Source: Stappia sp. BW2 (GTDB taxonomy: Bacteria > Pseudomonadota > Alphaproteobacteria > Rhizobiales > Stappiaceae). Taken from it: a stretch of 64,000 nucleotides of DNA. The notes below the pieces were generated by a model. It was not told where the DNA came from. It made no database searches and worked only from the letters and a program-made list of their open reading frames with translations. The first letter of the stretch is position 1; each line of letters starts with the position of its first letter. A program made the translations under genes and the position numbers. Shown here piece by piece: positions 9,486 through 18,156 of the stretch. The stretch spans positions 1,798,001 to 1,862,000 of the forward strand of contig NZ_VIRG01000070.1 in NCBI RefSeq assembly GCF_008107695.1, read 5' to 3'.

Positions 9486-10355
9486 ATGACAACCTCGCAA
9501 TCGCCGGCACCAGTACCGCCTTCGTCATCGGCTCCATCCGGCATTGATGCCGGGTTCTGGCGCCGTGTCGCACCACCGGACCTGCGCAGCCTTTTTACCG
9601 ACATCATCGGTTATGAAGAACGGCAGCTGAAGACGAACAGGCAGGTTGAAGCCGCATCGCTGACCATTCCGCTTATCCTGAGTTTCGGCGATCCCTTCGA
9701 AATCGCTCTTGGCCAGGTTCCAACCGCAGAAAATGGGCTTCCCAGTTTCCTCGCCGGGCTCAGCTGTGCGCCGGTCTATATTCAGTCCAACGGCCGTGCC
9801 AGATGCCTGCAGATCAATTTTACACCTATCGGTGCGCGCCATTTTTTCCGGTTTCCCATGGACCTGCTGACGGACCAGATGCTGCCGTTTGCCGATGTTG
9901 CCGAAGCTGATCTTGCCGTGTTTGTCCGGCAGATCGAAGACATGACAAGCTGGGCGGAGCGGCTCGACCATGCCCTTGCCTCCGTTGCCAGACGTTTGCG
10001 TCAGAACCCTGTCCAGACAACACCCGCCGACCACGTTCTGCGCCGGCTTGTCGAGACCGGTGGGCAAGTTTCGGTTCGCACATTGGCGGTTGAAATAGGC
10101 TGGAGCCGCAAACACCTGGCCCAAAAATTCCGAAAGGACATTGGCCTTCGGCCCAAGACTGTCGCGCGGGTCATTCGGTTCGGTCAGGTACTGAAACATC
10201 TGAAAAGCGGTGGTGACATCCATTGGGCCGGTGTGGCTGTCGACTGCGGCTACGCGGATCAGGCGCATCTCATTCGGGATTTTTCCGAATTCTCCGGCAG
10301 GTCACCCGCAGCCTGGCACGCGTCGGTCCTGAATGGCTCTGCCAGCGCCTGGTAG
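9486..10355 (+). CDS. AraC-family transcriptional regulator
   Basis: A clear AGGAAGG site precedes the ATG at 9486 (MTTSQSPAP), giving 289 residues. The C-terminal part has two helix-turn-helix units typical of AraC/XylS (SVRTLAVEIGWSRKHLAQKF near residue 197 and AVDCGYADQAHLIRDFSEF near 248, ending FSGRSPAAW). The N-terminal half resembles the sensing domain of AraC regulators that hold a GQVPTAENG and FTPIGARHFF segment, rather than a cupin. It lies just upstream of the VOC protein on the same strand. Effector unknown. An opposite-strand frame over this gene is a shadow. Confidence 0.9.
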   Translation: MTTSQSPAPVPPSSSAPSGIDAGFWRRVAPPDLRSLFTDIIGYEERQLKTNRQVEAASLTIPLILSFGDPFEIALGQVPTAENGLPSFLAGLSCAPVYIQSNGRARCLQINFTPIGARHFFRFPMDLLTDQMLPFADVAEADLAVFVRQIEDMTSWAERLDHALASVARRLRQNPVQTTPADHVLRRLVETGGQVSVRTLAVEIGWSRKHLAQKFRKDIGLRPKTVARVIRFGQVLKHLKSGGDIHWAGVAVDCGYADQAHLIRDFSEFSGRSPAAWHASVLNGSASAW

Positions 10356-10395
10356 GTAACAAACCTTCAATCCAGCCAGATTGCGACGCGCTATC

Positions 10396-10417
10396 ACCTC
10401 CTTTCATCAAAGGAGGT
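10396..10417 (+). promoter_or_regulatory. Hairpin sequestering the Shine-Dalgarno of the VOC gene
   Basis: ACCTCCTTT (10396-10404) is the exact complement of AAAGGAGGT (10409-10417), with a four-base CATC loop. The right arm is a perfect anti-16S Shine-Dalgarno placed five bases before the ATG at 10423, so the folded RNA would hide the ribosome site. This is seen directly in the bases. Function as a thermosensor, or as a switch opened by translation or a bound factor, is inference. Confidence 0.6.
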
Positions 10418-10422
10418 ACGAC

Positions 10423-10833
10423 ATGTCTCACGAAGCAAGCAGAGTTTACCCCGTTTTCCGATTTGGAAATGCGAATGCGATGATCACCTGGCTTGGCAAA
10501 TCATTCGGGTTCGTCGAACACGAAGTGTTCAGAGACGACCAAGGCGTGGTCGTTCATGCAGAACTGGCGTTCGGATCGGCCATGATCATGATCGGTCAGG
10601 CCCGGGACGATGCTTTTGCAAAGGCCATCGGCCATCCGAGCGGCCCGTGCGGCAAGGCTATCTATCTGGCCGTAGAGGATGCCGACGCGCTCTTCAGCCG
10701 TGCCAGTGCAGCGGGAGCAACGATCCTGGAAGGCCTGACGGAGCGGGACTACGGCAGCCGGGAGTTCACCTGCCAGGATCCCGAAGGAAATATCTGGAGC
10801 ATCGGCACCTATTGGCCAAAGACAGATACCTGA
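10423..10833 (+). CDS. VOC-superfamily protein (glyoxalase/bleomycin-resistance fold)
   Basis: The 136-residue product MSHEASRVYP... carries the beta-alpha-beta-beta-beta modules of vicinal-oxygen-chelate proteins: FGNANAMITWLGKSFGF near residue 14, VVVHAELAFGSAMIMIG near 39, and the closing YGSREFTCQDPEGNIWSIGTY segment (residues about 110-130), read here as YGSREFTCQDPEG plus NIWSIGTY. Such proteins bind a metal and isomerise or open activated substrates, or bind small toxic molecules. The subtype is unknown. The AraC gene ends 67 bases upstream, so co-regulation is plausible. Translation is probably gated by the hairpin that covers its perfect ribosome site. Confidence 0.88.
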   Translation: MSHEASRVYPVFRFGNANAMITWLGKSFGFVEHEVFRDDQGVVVHAELAFGSAMIMIGQARDDAFAKAIGHPSGPCGKAIYLAVEDADALFSRASAAGATILEGLTERDYGSREFTCQDPEGNIWSIGTYWPKTDT

Positions 10834-10878
10834 ACCGGCAGAGTTCACTGGTTGGAATGGATACCGTTGCCCGCCAGA

Positions 10879-11373
10879 TCACTTGTCCCGGTCGGGCTTA
10901 GGTTTTTCCGGCGCCACATAGCTGAGTGGCAGGGCCGTGGTGTTCTTGATCTGCTCCATTGCGAAGGTCGTCGACACATCGGAAATGTCGATCCTGGCGA
11001 TCAGTTTCTTGTAAAACGCGTCATAGGCCTCAATGTCCGGGACGGCGACACGCAACAGATAGTCCACCTGCCCGGCCATCCGGTAGAATTCGACCACTTC
11101 CGGAAACTCTCGAATGACATCGGCAAATTTCTTCAGCCAGTCTTCGGAATGCTGGCTGGTGGTGATAGCGACAAAGGCTGTCACCTTCGCGTTGACCTTT
11201 GCCGGATCCAGCAATGCAACGCGGCCGGTGATGACCCCGTCTTCTTCCATCTTCTGGATGCGCCGCCAGCAAGGTGTGGTCGACAGGCCCACTCTGCGGC
11301 CAATTTCGGCCACGGGCACGGTGCAGTCTTCCTGAAGAATGGACAGGATGCGACGGTCGATACGATCAATCAT
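10879..11373 (-). CDS. Lrp/AsnC-family transcriptional regulator
   Basis: The ATG reading MIDRIDRRIL gives 164 residues, the normal Lrp size; the frame extends upstream to 11490, but without family similarity. The helix-turn-helix is at VAEIGRRVGLSTTPCWRRIQ (residues 20-39), followed by a RAM ligand-binding domain with YYRMAGQVDYLL-like core (FYRMAGQVDYLLRV near 97). Lrp-type regulators sense amino acids and often control their own gene. A perfect 8-bp inverted repeat about 115 bases upstream could be its site. The target is not evident from neighbours. Confidence 0.92.
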   Translation of the reverse strand: MIDRIDRRILSILQEDCTVPVAEIGRRVGLSTTPCWRRIQKMEEDGVITGRVALLDPAKVNAKVTAFVAITTSQHSEDWLKKFADVIREFPEVVEFYRMAGQVDYLLRVAVPDIEAYDAFYKKLIARIDISDVSTTFAMEQIKNTTALPLSYVAPEKPKPDRDK

Positions 11374-11488
11374 GATTACAAGATCCGGCCTGGAACGACA
11401 GACATTCCCGACCGCGCTGACCGCACTATGTTGGGAAATCATTTTCGTTGAAGATAAAAACCCGTAACTGAGTTTCAATGAAAATGTC

Positions 11489-11510
11489 AATTCTCACTGA
11501 AATGAGAATT
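11489..11510. promoter_or_regulatory. Inverted repeat upstream of the Lrp gene
   Basis: AATTCTCA and TGAGAATT are exact mirror arms around CTGAAA. On the minus strand a TTGACA hexamer (11485-11490) overlaps the right edge, as expected where an autoregulator meets its own promoter. It could also act as a weak terminator behind the glycosylase gene. Confidence 0.35.
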
Positions 11511-11528
11511 ATTTTCGAATTTTGGCAT

Positions 11529-12191
11529 TTATGCCGTCTCTGTGAGGCGCTGCACCTCTTCCCTTAGAACCGGCAACAGATCTGTTTCAAACCAGGGATT
11601 TTTCCGAAGCCACGCATTGTTGCGCCACGATGGGTGCGGAAGCGGCAAAACGGCTGGTTTACCGGCTTCCCGTTTGTCGAAATGCTGGCGCCAGTTCGAC
11701 ACTGTCTCCGTCAGGGATTTCTGCCGGTTGGGGCCCAAATGATAGGCCTGGGCGTATTGACCGATGACCAGTACCAGTTCGATTTGCGGCATGGCGGCGA
11801 ACAAACGGTCATGCCAGGCCTTGCGGCATTCCGGGCGCGGCGGAAGATCTCCGCCTTTGGAGTCCAGTCCCGGGAAGCAGAACCCCATCGGCACGATCGC
11901 CAATTTACCGGCGTCGTAGAAAATTTCCTCATCAATGCCCATCCAGTTCCGCAACCGGTCACCCGATGGATCGGTAAACGGCCTGCCGCTCTGGTGAACC
12001 CGTGTTCCAGGGGCTTGTCCGCACACGCAAAGCCTTGCCGTTCCAGACACTTGCAGCACGGGTCTGGGCTCATGCGGCAAGGTGGACTTTTCCGGTTTCT
12101 CAACACAGATCCGACACGCGCGCACGTCAGCAGCAAGTGTCTCGAGCGTTTCTGAATTCGTCTTTTCTGACAATGAGTTGCACCTTGGCAC
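11529..12191 (-). CDS. Uracil-DNA glycosylase family protein
   Basis: The frame begins at GTG and encodes 220 residues; a TTG eight codons in is a possible alternative start. The glycosylase core is visible: GQAPGTRVHQSGRPF near residue 58, with the family motif GxxPG and its downstream GRPF loop, and HPSWRN near 190, corresponding to the uracil-binding histidine loop. Paired cysteines near the N-terminus (CRIC) and later FC and EC raise the possibility of an Fe-S cluster as in family 4/5 enzymes, but I cannot confirm four ligands. The expected role is removal of uracil or related lesions from DNA. Confidence 0.8.
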   Translation of the reverse strand: MPRCNSLSEKTNSETLETLAADVRACRICVEKPEKSTLPHEPRPVLQVSGTARLCVCGQAPGTRVHQSGRPFTDPSGDRLRNWMGIDEEIFYDAGKLAIVPMGFCFPGLDSKGGDLPPRPECRKAWHDRLFAAMPQIELVLVIGQYAQAYHLGPNRQKSLTETVSNWRQHFDKREAGKPAVLPLPHPSWRNNAWLRKNPWFETDLLPVLREEVQRLTETA

Positions 12192-12302
12192 AGCCGGTTA
12201 ACACTTCTCTTACCACGATCTTGAGGACGATCTTAAGGAATGGTGAGTCAGGTTGAATAAACACGCGGTAGCGCGATAACCAAATCAAAACTTGGGCGGC
12301 AA

Positions 12303-13859
12303 ATGGGCTCCGTTGCATCAGATACCGGCGACGAAAAAGTCACCATCAACGAACAGCGCGCCAAGCGCCGTCGGGAGATGGCGCGGTCGGTCAATGATGT
12401 GCGCACACGACTCGGTGCGCCCGACAACAGGTACACGACTTTCGATCTCGAACGCCAACATCTGTTTGCCGACACGCGCATCAACGCAGCCTATGCGGTG
12501 CCGCTGCTGGCGTTGATCGTTGCGGCCATATCCGTGCTGTGGATCAATCCCCTCTTCATCGGCGCCTGGTTCGCGGTCACGCTTTGCACCCACTTCATGA
12601 TGGTGATCACAAGCCATTCCTATGAGAAGGCACAGCCCGACCAGAAGGCCCGGATCTATTGGCGGCGCAGGTTCGCCTTTGGCGATTTCATTTATGGCTG
12701 CAGCTGGGCCAGCTTTTTTCTGCTGCCGCAGACAAGCGAATCCGCAGACGGGTTTGTCATCTTTCATTTCGCGACACTGCTGATCGTCGTTGCCATGAAT
12801 ACGATGCAGTCGGCAACTTTGCCGAAGTGCCTGCTGGCCAGCACCTTGCCCATGACCCTGGTCGTCACTGTCAGCTTTCTGCAGCAGGTAAACCCGATCC
12901 ATTACACGCTCGCCGCCATGGCGATCGGGGCGCAAGGCTTTTTCCTGATCCTGGGAAACCAGCTTCTGAAAAATGCAAATACGATGTTGGAATACCGTGC
13001 CGACAAGGACCACCTGATCGTCGAACTGGAAGCGGCGAACGCGATGTCGGACGAAGCCCGCCGCCGCGCGGAAGCGGCAAACCTTGCCAAGTCCCGTTTT
13101 CTGGCCACGATGAGCCATGAACTGCGGACGCCGCTTAATGCCATCCTCGGGTTTTCCGAAATCATGAAGGATGAAGTGCTCGGCAAGATGCACAACAAGA
13201 ACTACCAGTCCTACGCCGAGGACATTCACGGCTCCGGACAGCATCTGCTCAACCTGATCAACGAAATTCTGGACCTGTCTCGCATCGAGGCCGGGCGGCA
13301 CGAATTGCACGAGGAACCGATCTTTCTGGACGACATTGTCGAGGAATGCGGGACCATGATGAAGGTTCGGGCAAACGTAAAGAGCATCTCGCTGCACCAC
13401 ACGCACGAGCCGGACCTGCCGCGCGTGTGGGCCGACGAACGTGCCCTGCGTCAGGTCGTGCTCAATCTGATGTCCAACGCCGTGAAATTCACACCGGTGA
13501 ATGGCGACGTCTGGATCAAGGTCGGTCCGACCTCAGACGGTGGCCAATATGTTTCGGTCAAGGACTCAGGCCCTGGCATTCCAGAAGATGAAATTCCAAC
13601 CGTTCTGGAAGCCTTTGGCCAGGGGTCCCATGCCATCAAGTCGGCGGAACCGGGAACGGGTCTCGGCCTGTCCATCGTGCAGGCTCTTGTCAACATGCAT
13701 GACGGCAAGTTCTCGCTAACGTCCAAACCGGGCGAAGGCACAGAAGTGATCGTGACCCTGCCAAGGGCGCGGATCATGAACTATTCGCCGGATGTCATCT
13801 GGGTGGATCCGAACGACAAGGACAGCGGTTATCCCTCGGGCAAAGCACGGTCTGCCTGA
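12303..13859 (+). CDS. Membrane sensor histidine kinase, PdhS/PleC-like
   Basis: The 518-residue protein has a basic cytoplasmic N-terminus, several hydrophobic segments between about residues 62 and 225 (for example AVPLLALIVAAISVLWI and TLPMTLVVTVSFL), then a short coiled coil. The dimerisation/phosphoacceptor domain has the H-box FLATMSHELRTPLNAILGFS near residue 264, followed by an HATPase domain with N-box NLMSNAVKF, G1 DSGPGIP and G2 GTGLGLSI. The H-box matches alphaproteobacterial PdhS-type kinases that act through DivK and PleD on cell-cycle control. That link is family inference; no cognate response regulator lies nearby. Confidence 0.88.
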   Translation: MGSVASDTGDEKVTINEQRAKRRREMARSVNDVRTRLGAPDNRYTTFDLERQHLFADTRINAAYAVPLLALIVAAISVLWINPLFIGAWFAVTLCTHFMMVITSHSYEKAQPDQKARIYWRRRFAFGDFIYGCSWASFFLLPQTSESADGFVIFHFATLLIVVAMNTMQSATLPKCLLASTLPMTLVVTVSFLQQVNPIHYTLAAMAIGAQGFFLILGNQLLKNANTMLEYRADKDHLIVELEAANAMSDEARRRAEAANLAKSRFLATMSHELRTPLNAILGFSEIMKDEVLGKMHNKNYQSYAEDIHGSGQHLLNLINEILDLSRIEAGRHELHEEPIFLDDIVEECGTMMKVRANVKSISLHHTHEPDLPRVWADERALRQVVLNLMSNAVKFTPVNGDVWIKVGPTSDGGQYVSVKDSGPGIPEDEIPTVLEAFGQGSHAIKSAEPGTGLGLSIVQALVNMHDGKFSLTSKPGEGTEVIVTLPRARIMNYSPDVIWVDPNDKDSGYPSGKARSA

Positions 13860-13916
13860 ACCAGCCCGCGTCTGCAGTGTCGGGCCGTTTCAGCCGGTTC
13901 GAAGCCTTTCAAAGCC

Positions 13917-14942
13917 TCAGTCGTCCTTTTCAGACACGCCGGCATCGGCAAAGGTCGCCATGCCGGAGTGCATTTCGGCCGCCGCCTTGGCAATGCCGGC
14001 CGCAAGCACGGCGCCGGAGCCCTCACCCAGCCGCATGCCGAAATCAAGCAGCGCTTCCTTGCCCATATGGTCCAGCACCTTCCCATGCGCCTGTTCCGCG
14101 GAAACATGGGCGAACAGGCAGTGATCGAGACCCGCCGGATCCATTGCATAGACGACAGCGGCCGCCGCCGTCGTGACGAAACCATCGACAATCACCGGAA
14201 CGCGCTGCAAGCGCGCGGCAATGATGAGGCCGGTCATGGCTGCAATTTCGCGACCGCCGATACGGCGCAGGATTTCAAGCGGATCCCGCTCACCGTTCAA
14301 CCGTGCAACCGCTTTGTCGACGGCGTCCCGTTTGCGGGCGAGGCCCTCGTCATCAACACCTGTACCGCGGCCGATCCAGTCCTCGGCCTTGCCGCCGAAG
14401 AGCGCATTGATAACCGCGGCGGCGACGGTGGTGTTGCCGATGCCCATTTCGCCGAGACAGATGAGGTCGATGCCTCCGGCGAGCGCTTCCATGCCGTAAG
14501 CCATGGTCGCAGCGCAGTTGGCCTCGTCCATGGCGTCTTCCCGGGTGATGCTGGGGGTCGGCATGTCAACCGCCAGGTCGAATACCTTCAGGCCAACATC
14601 ATAGGAACGGCAAAGCTGGTTGATTGCAGCCCCACCGGCCGCAAAGTTCTCAACCATCTGTCGGTTTACCGCACTTGGAAAGGCGGACACACCTTCATCT
14701 GCAACGCCGTGGGCTGTCGCGAAAATACCGACCATCGGGCGTGTGATCTTCGGCGGCGCCTTGCCGGACCATGCCGCCAGCCATTCGGCGATTTCCTCAA
14801 GCCGTCCGAGCGAACCGGCAGGTTTGGTCAGTTCCGCATCGCGTGCTTTCACCTTCGCAAGCGCATCCTCGTCCGGCCCCGGCATGGACTTCACCAGATT
14901 GCGGATATCGTCAAAAGGCAACGCGGTCTCGGAAAGGGACAT
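13917..14942 (-). CDS. cobT: Nicotinate-nucleotide--dimethylbenzimidazole phosphoribosyltransferase
   Basis: The 341-residue product has the family length and landmarks: KPAGSLGRLEEIAEWLAAW near residue 36, CLGEMGIGNTTVAAA near 162 and DGFVTTAAA near 245, with the catalytic glutamate near the C-terminus (MRLGEGSGA, about residue 308). The enzyme makes alpha-ribazole phosphate, which supplies the lower ligand of cobalamin, from dimethylbenzimidazole and nicotinate mononucleotide. It is divergent from cobS, which consumes the same branch product, so the 106-bp gap should carry both promoters. No cobalamin riboswitch is visible in that gap. Confidence 0.96.
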   Translation of the reverse strand: MSLSETALPFDDIRNLVKSMPGPDEDALAKVKARDAELTKPAGSLGRLEEIAEWLAAWSGKAPPKITRPMVGIFATAHGVADEGVSAFPSAVNRQMVENFAAGGAAINQLCRSYDVGLKVFDLAVDMPTPSITREDAMDEANCAATMAYGMEALAGGIDLICLGEMGIGNTTVAAAVINALFGGKAEDWIGRGTGVDDEGLARKRDAVDKAVARLNGERDPLEILRRIGGREIAAMTGLIIAARLQRVPVIVDGFVTTAAAAVVYAMDPAGLDHCLFAHVSAEQAHGKVLDHMGKEALLDFGMRLGEGSGAVLAAGIAKAAAEMHSGMATFADAGVSEKDD

Positions 14943-15048
14943 GTTTTTTAGGTTCCGGTTGTTCGCGGCCGTTCAACGGCCACTTGGTCTGGCTTTGCCG
15001 CTGTTCTATAACTTCGCCCGGCAAAAACTCAAGCATGGGACCGGCCTG

Positions 15049-15921
15049 ATGAGCTCTGAAACCGACCAAGAGCCTGATTCACAGGTGAAATCGCGGTCCA
15101 AGAAAACAAGGGATCGAAGCCAGTCCGCCCTACACGGGCTGACGGAGTTCGTCGCGGACACCGCTGCCTGCGTGCGATTCTTCTCCCGTCTCTCACTGCC
15201 ATCCGTGAACGCACTCGACAATCCGTTGGCTCCGCCAGACTTTTTGCGTATTGCTCGCGCAGCCCCTCTGGCGGGTGCCGTCATCGCGCTGCCTGCAGCC
15301 GGCGTCGGCGTTGCGCTCGGATTTTCACAACTGCCGTTTCTGGTCATCGCCATTCTTATAACCGGCATCCTTGCCGCGACCACCGGCGCTCTTCATGAGG
15401 ACGGCCTAAGCGATGTTGCCGACGGCTTTTTTGGCGGAGCAACACGGGATAGACGGCTCGACATCATGAAGGACAGCCGCATCGGTGCCTTCGGTGCCCT
15501 TGCCATGATGATCTCGGTGCTGCTGCGCGTCGCGTTGCTTGCAGCGCTGTGGCAAAAGTTCGATCCGGCAGATGCGGCACTGCTGTTTCTTGCTGGCGAA
15601 GCTCTCAGTCGGACACTGCTTGTCTGGCAGTGGCAGTGTCTGCCCTCTGCCAGACCGGGCGGGCTCGGAGCGCGCTTCGGCAAGCCATCCCGCCAAACGG
15701 TGCTCCAGGCTGCTTTGGTCACGCTTCCCCTGCTGCTGCCGGCCGTCCTGTTGCTCTCCTTGCCCGCCCTGCTGCTAGCCCTTTTTATTGCCTTAGCGGC
15801 AGCCTATAGCACCGGCCAGCTTGCCCAGTCGAAAATTGGCGGAACCACGGGCGATGTTTTAGGCGCAGTTCAGCAGCTCAGCGGCCTTGGCTTTCTGACC
15901 GGGATGCTTATGGTGCCTTGA
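15049..15921 (+). CDS. cobS: Adenosylcobinamide-GDP ribazoletransferase (cobalamin synthase)
   Basis: The ATG reading MSSETDQEP gives 290 residues; the longer open frame upstream overlaps cobT and is a shadow. After about 40 polar residues come FVADTAACVRFFSRL and the catalytic acidic motif HEDGLSDVADGFFGG near residue 123, followed by DSRIGAFGA. Several hydrophobic segments (AGAVIALPAAGVGVAL; LPLLLPAVLLLSLPALLLAL) place it in the inner membrane. It joins adenosylcobinamide-GDP to alpha-ribazole, the last step of cobalamin assembly. Because it is so hydrophobic, the charged N-terminal extension is slightly long for the family. Confidence 0.95.
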   Translation: MSSETDQEPDSQVKSRSKKTRDRSQSALHGLTEFVADTAACVRFFSRLSLPSVNALDNPLAPPDFLRIARAAPLAGAVIALPAAGVGVALGFSQLPFLVIAILITGILAATTGALHEDGLSDVADGFFGGATRDRRLDIMKDSRIGAFGALAMMISVLLRVALLAALWQKFDPADAALLFLAGEALSRTLLVWQWQCLPSARPGGLGARFGKPSRQTVLQAALVTLPLLLPAVLLLSLPALLLALFIALAAAYSTGQLAQSKIGGTTGDVLGAVQQLSGLGFLTGMLMVP

Positions 15922-15960
15922 GAAACAGATTTACCGGCACAAGGCCGGGGCGACACGGGA

Positions 15961-17166
15961 ATGGCTGACATGTTGGTATCGGGCAGTTCAATGGAACGCC
16001 AGGGGTGGGGTTTGCGGTCGACAGTCCTGCTGATCGTTCTTGCCGTCTTGTCCGCCTGTTCCGGCCGGCCGGATGTTGGCGTCCTTGCTCTGAACGAAGA
16101 TCCCGCCGCCGGTGCCAAGGTGAGCGATATTCTGATCGTCACCACCCGCAAACGAGATGAGCGGCCGGACACCTATTTCAACGGTGAACGCGCGTCGGAG
16201 GTCAATTACGCCGAGGCTTCGATTTCCGTACCGCCTGATCACAAACCCGGCGAGATTGAATGGCCGGACAGACTGCCCGGAAACCCCGAGACTGATTTTG
16301 TCGCGCGAAAAGCCAGCTATATCGCCGACAAGGCTGCCTTCCGGAAATCGGTCAATGCCAGGCTGGCCGCCTTGCCACCCGGCAAACGCAACATCATCCT
16401 GTTCATTCATGGCTACAATACGCGTTTTGCGGAAGGGCTCTATCGTTTCGTCCAGTTCGTCAATGACAGTCAGTTCGAGGGTGTGCCGGTTCTGTTTACC
16501 TGGGCCTCACGCGGCAACCTGAGGGACTATGTCTATGACCTCAACAGTGCCGCGATCGCGCGTGGCGCGCTCGAAGAAACTTTGGTCGAACTGTCCAAGA
16601 CCCGGGCCGACAACATAACCGTCCTGGCCCACTCCATGGGCAACTGGCTGTTGATGGAAACCGCGGTTCAGGCACGGACAGAGAACCGCCGACTGGTCGC
16701 GGAACATGTCGACGACATCGTAATGGCTGCACCGGACATCGACATCGACCTCTTCAAGGCTCAACTCAAGCGGCTTGGTCCACAGCCCCGGCCTTTTACG
16801 GTTATCGTTTCCCAGGACGACAAGGCTCTGCGTATCTCGCGCGCCATTGCCGGTGGCAAGGAACGTGTTGGCGCTTATTCGAATGACCAGGAGCTTGCAG
16901 AGCTCGGCGCGGTCGTTATCGACGTGACCGAACTGCAATCGCTGGACAGCACCAACCACTCGAAGTTCGCGCAGCTGGCACAACTCAGGCCGGAGTTGCG
17001 CAAGGCGCTCGGAAGTTCGGCGCTTGGCTCCAGTGCTGACCGACAGCGCGGCGCCAATCTCGGCGACGATCTGGGATCCTTTGTGGGCACGACGGCACAG
17101 GCAGCCGTCACCTTGCCGATCAAGGTCATCACCGCACCGTTTACCTATTCGTCTGGCGGGTATTGA
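15961..17166 (+). CDS. DUF900-type alpha/beta hydrolase lipoprotein
   Basis: The product is 401 residues from the first ATG (an internal ATG at 15991 is an alternative start). A hydrophobic segment VLLIVLAVLSACSG near residue 22 ends in a lipobox-like LSAC, pointing to a lipoprotein. The alpha/beta hydrolase fold follows: ILFIHGYNTRF near residue 145 forms the oxyanion region, and LAHSMGNWLLME near 221 has the nucleophilic serine. DUF900 hydrolases are common in Rhizobiales and Rhodobacterales, with substrates unknown. The segment near the C-terminus is rich in Ser and Gly and probably flexible. Confidence 0.88.
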   Translation: MADMLVSGSSMERQGWGLRSTVLLIVLAVLSACSGRPDVGVLALNEDPAAGAKVSDILIVTTRKRDERPDTYFNGERASEVNYAEASISVPPDHKPGEIEWPDRLPGNPETDFVARKASYIADKAAFRKSVNARLAALPPGKRNIILFIHGYNTRFAEGLYRFVQFVNDSQFEGVPVLFTWASRGNLRDYVYDLNSAAIARGALEETLVELSKTRADNITVLAHSMGNWLLMETAVQARTENRRLVAEHVDDIVMAAPDIDIDLFKAQLKRLGPQPRPFTVIVSQDDKALRISRAIAGGKERVGAYSNDQELAELGAVVIDVTELQSLDSTNHSKFAQLAQLRPELRKALGSSALGSSADRQRGANLGDDLGSFVGTTAQAAVTLPIKVITAPFTYSSGGY

Positions 17167-17229
17167 TGCTGTCACATTTCGCAGCTTTCCGCCCAAACTA
17201 GTCTTGGCAACGCCATAATCTGCGGCCAT

Positions 17230-17421
17230 ATGCGCTTCATGAAGTCACCCTGCATCAACATTTGCCAGATCGACGCCAAATCAGGCCTGTGCACTGGTTG
17301 CCTGCGCACGCTGGACGAAATCGCGTCCTGGGCGGGCTACTCCGACGCCAAACGCAGCCAGATCCTTGCGGAATTGCCAAACCGGACCAGGCAGTATCCA
17401 GAGGCCGGAGAGCGCGGATGA
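17230..17421 (+). CDS. DUF1289 small cysteine-rich protein
   Basis: This 63-residue protein has the DUF1289 core: SPCINICQID near residue 6, then GLCTGCLRTLDEIASWAGYS with a second CxxC pair (residues 20-39). Four conserved cysteines suggest a metal- or Fe-S-binding mini-domain; function is unknown. Its stop codon overlaps the start of the next gene (ATGA, 17418-17421), so the two are translationally coupled. Confidence 0.9.
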   Translation: MRFMKSPCINICQIDAKSGLCTGCLRTLDEIASWAGYSDAKRSQILAELPNRTRQYPEAGERG

Positions 17422-18131
17422 ACAACTCGAAACGCTTCCGCGGATTGATGGTCGTCATTCTGGTTCTGGTGATGGCCGCTGCCGCATTCTATGCCTTTTT
17501 TGGCGACCCGACCGACCCGGCAAATGTCAATTTCGATGACAGTGGCCCCCGGATTGTGGCGCTGTCCGCTCTTGCCTTCGTGTTTCTGGCCAGTTTCCTG
17601 TTCGGCCAGCCGAAGGCACGCGAGATCCTTCACGGCACTGTCTTCTGGGGCGGTTTCTGCGCTCTGCTTGTTGTCGGCTATGTCTACAAGGCGGAACTGG
17701 TTCAGGCCGGTTACCGGGTTCTCGGTGCGCTGGCCCCCGGTCTCGCCGTCACCCAGCCGGATGGAACCATCCTGATCGTCCGGGATGCGGGCGGGCATTT
17801 TGTGCTGGATGGTCGTATCAACGGTGCCCGCGCAGAGTTTCTGCTCGATACGGGAGCCAGTGCCGTTGTCCTCACCTATGAAGACGCAATACGGGCAGGA
17901 TACCGTCCGCAGGATCTGACCTTCTCCGTGCCCGTTTCAACCGCAAATGGTCGCGCCCTCGTCGCCCCCGTCAAAATCGACACGATCACCATTGGCGATC
18001 ACACGCTGCGCAACATCCGGGGTTTCGTCGGCCGTCAAGGCACGCTCGATTCCAGCCTCTTCGGCATGACGGCGCTCGACCATCTTCGCAGTTGGCGGAT
18101 TGAGGGCGACAAGTTGATCATGACGCCTTGA
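17418..18131 (+). CDS. Membrane-anchored retropepsin-like aspartic protease (TIGR02281-type)
   Basis: The product is 237 residues. Three hydrophobic segments lie in the first 100 residues (VVILVLVMAAAAFYAFF; IVALSALAFVFLASFLF; VFWGGFCALLVVGYVY). The retropepsin-like domain follows, with its catalytic motif FLLDTGASAVVLTY near residue 138 and the flap-side FGMTALDHL near 214. A single DTGA motif implies that it works as a homodimer, as in other bacterial clan AA proteases. The active domain follows the last membrane segment. It is coupled to DUF1289 by the overlapping start codon; the substrate is unknown. Confidence 0.88.
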   Translation: MNNSKRFRGLMVVILVLVMAAAAFYAFFGDPTDPANVNFDDSGPRIVALSALAFVFLASFLFGQPKAREILHGTVFWGGFCALLVVGYVYKAELVQAGYRVLGALAPGLAVTQPDGTILIVRDAGGHFVLDGRINGARAEFLLDTGASAVVLTYEDAIRAGYRPQDLTFSVPVSTANGRALVAPVKIDTITIGDHTLRNIRGFVGRQGTLDSSLFGMTALDHLRSWRIEGDKLIMTP

Positions 18132-18156
18132 GCGGATTGAAACTTTCGGAGGGGTG

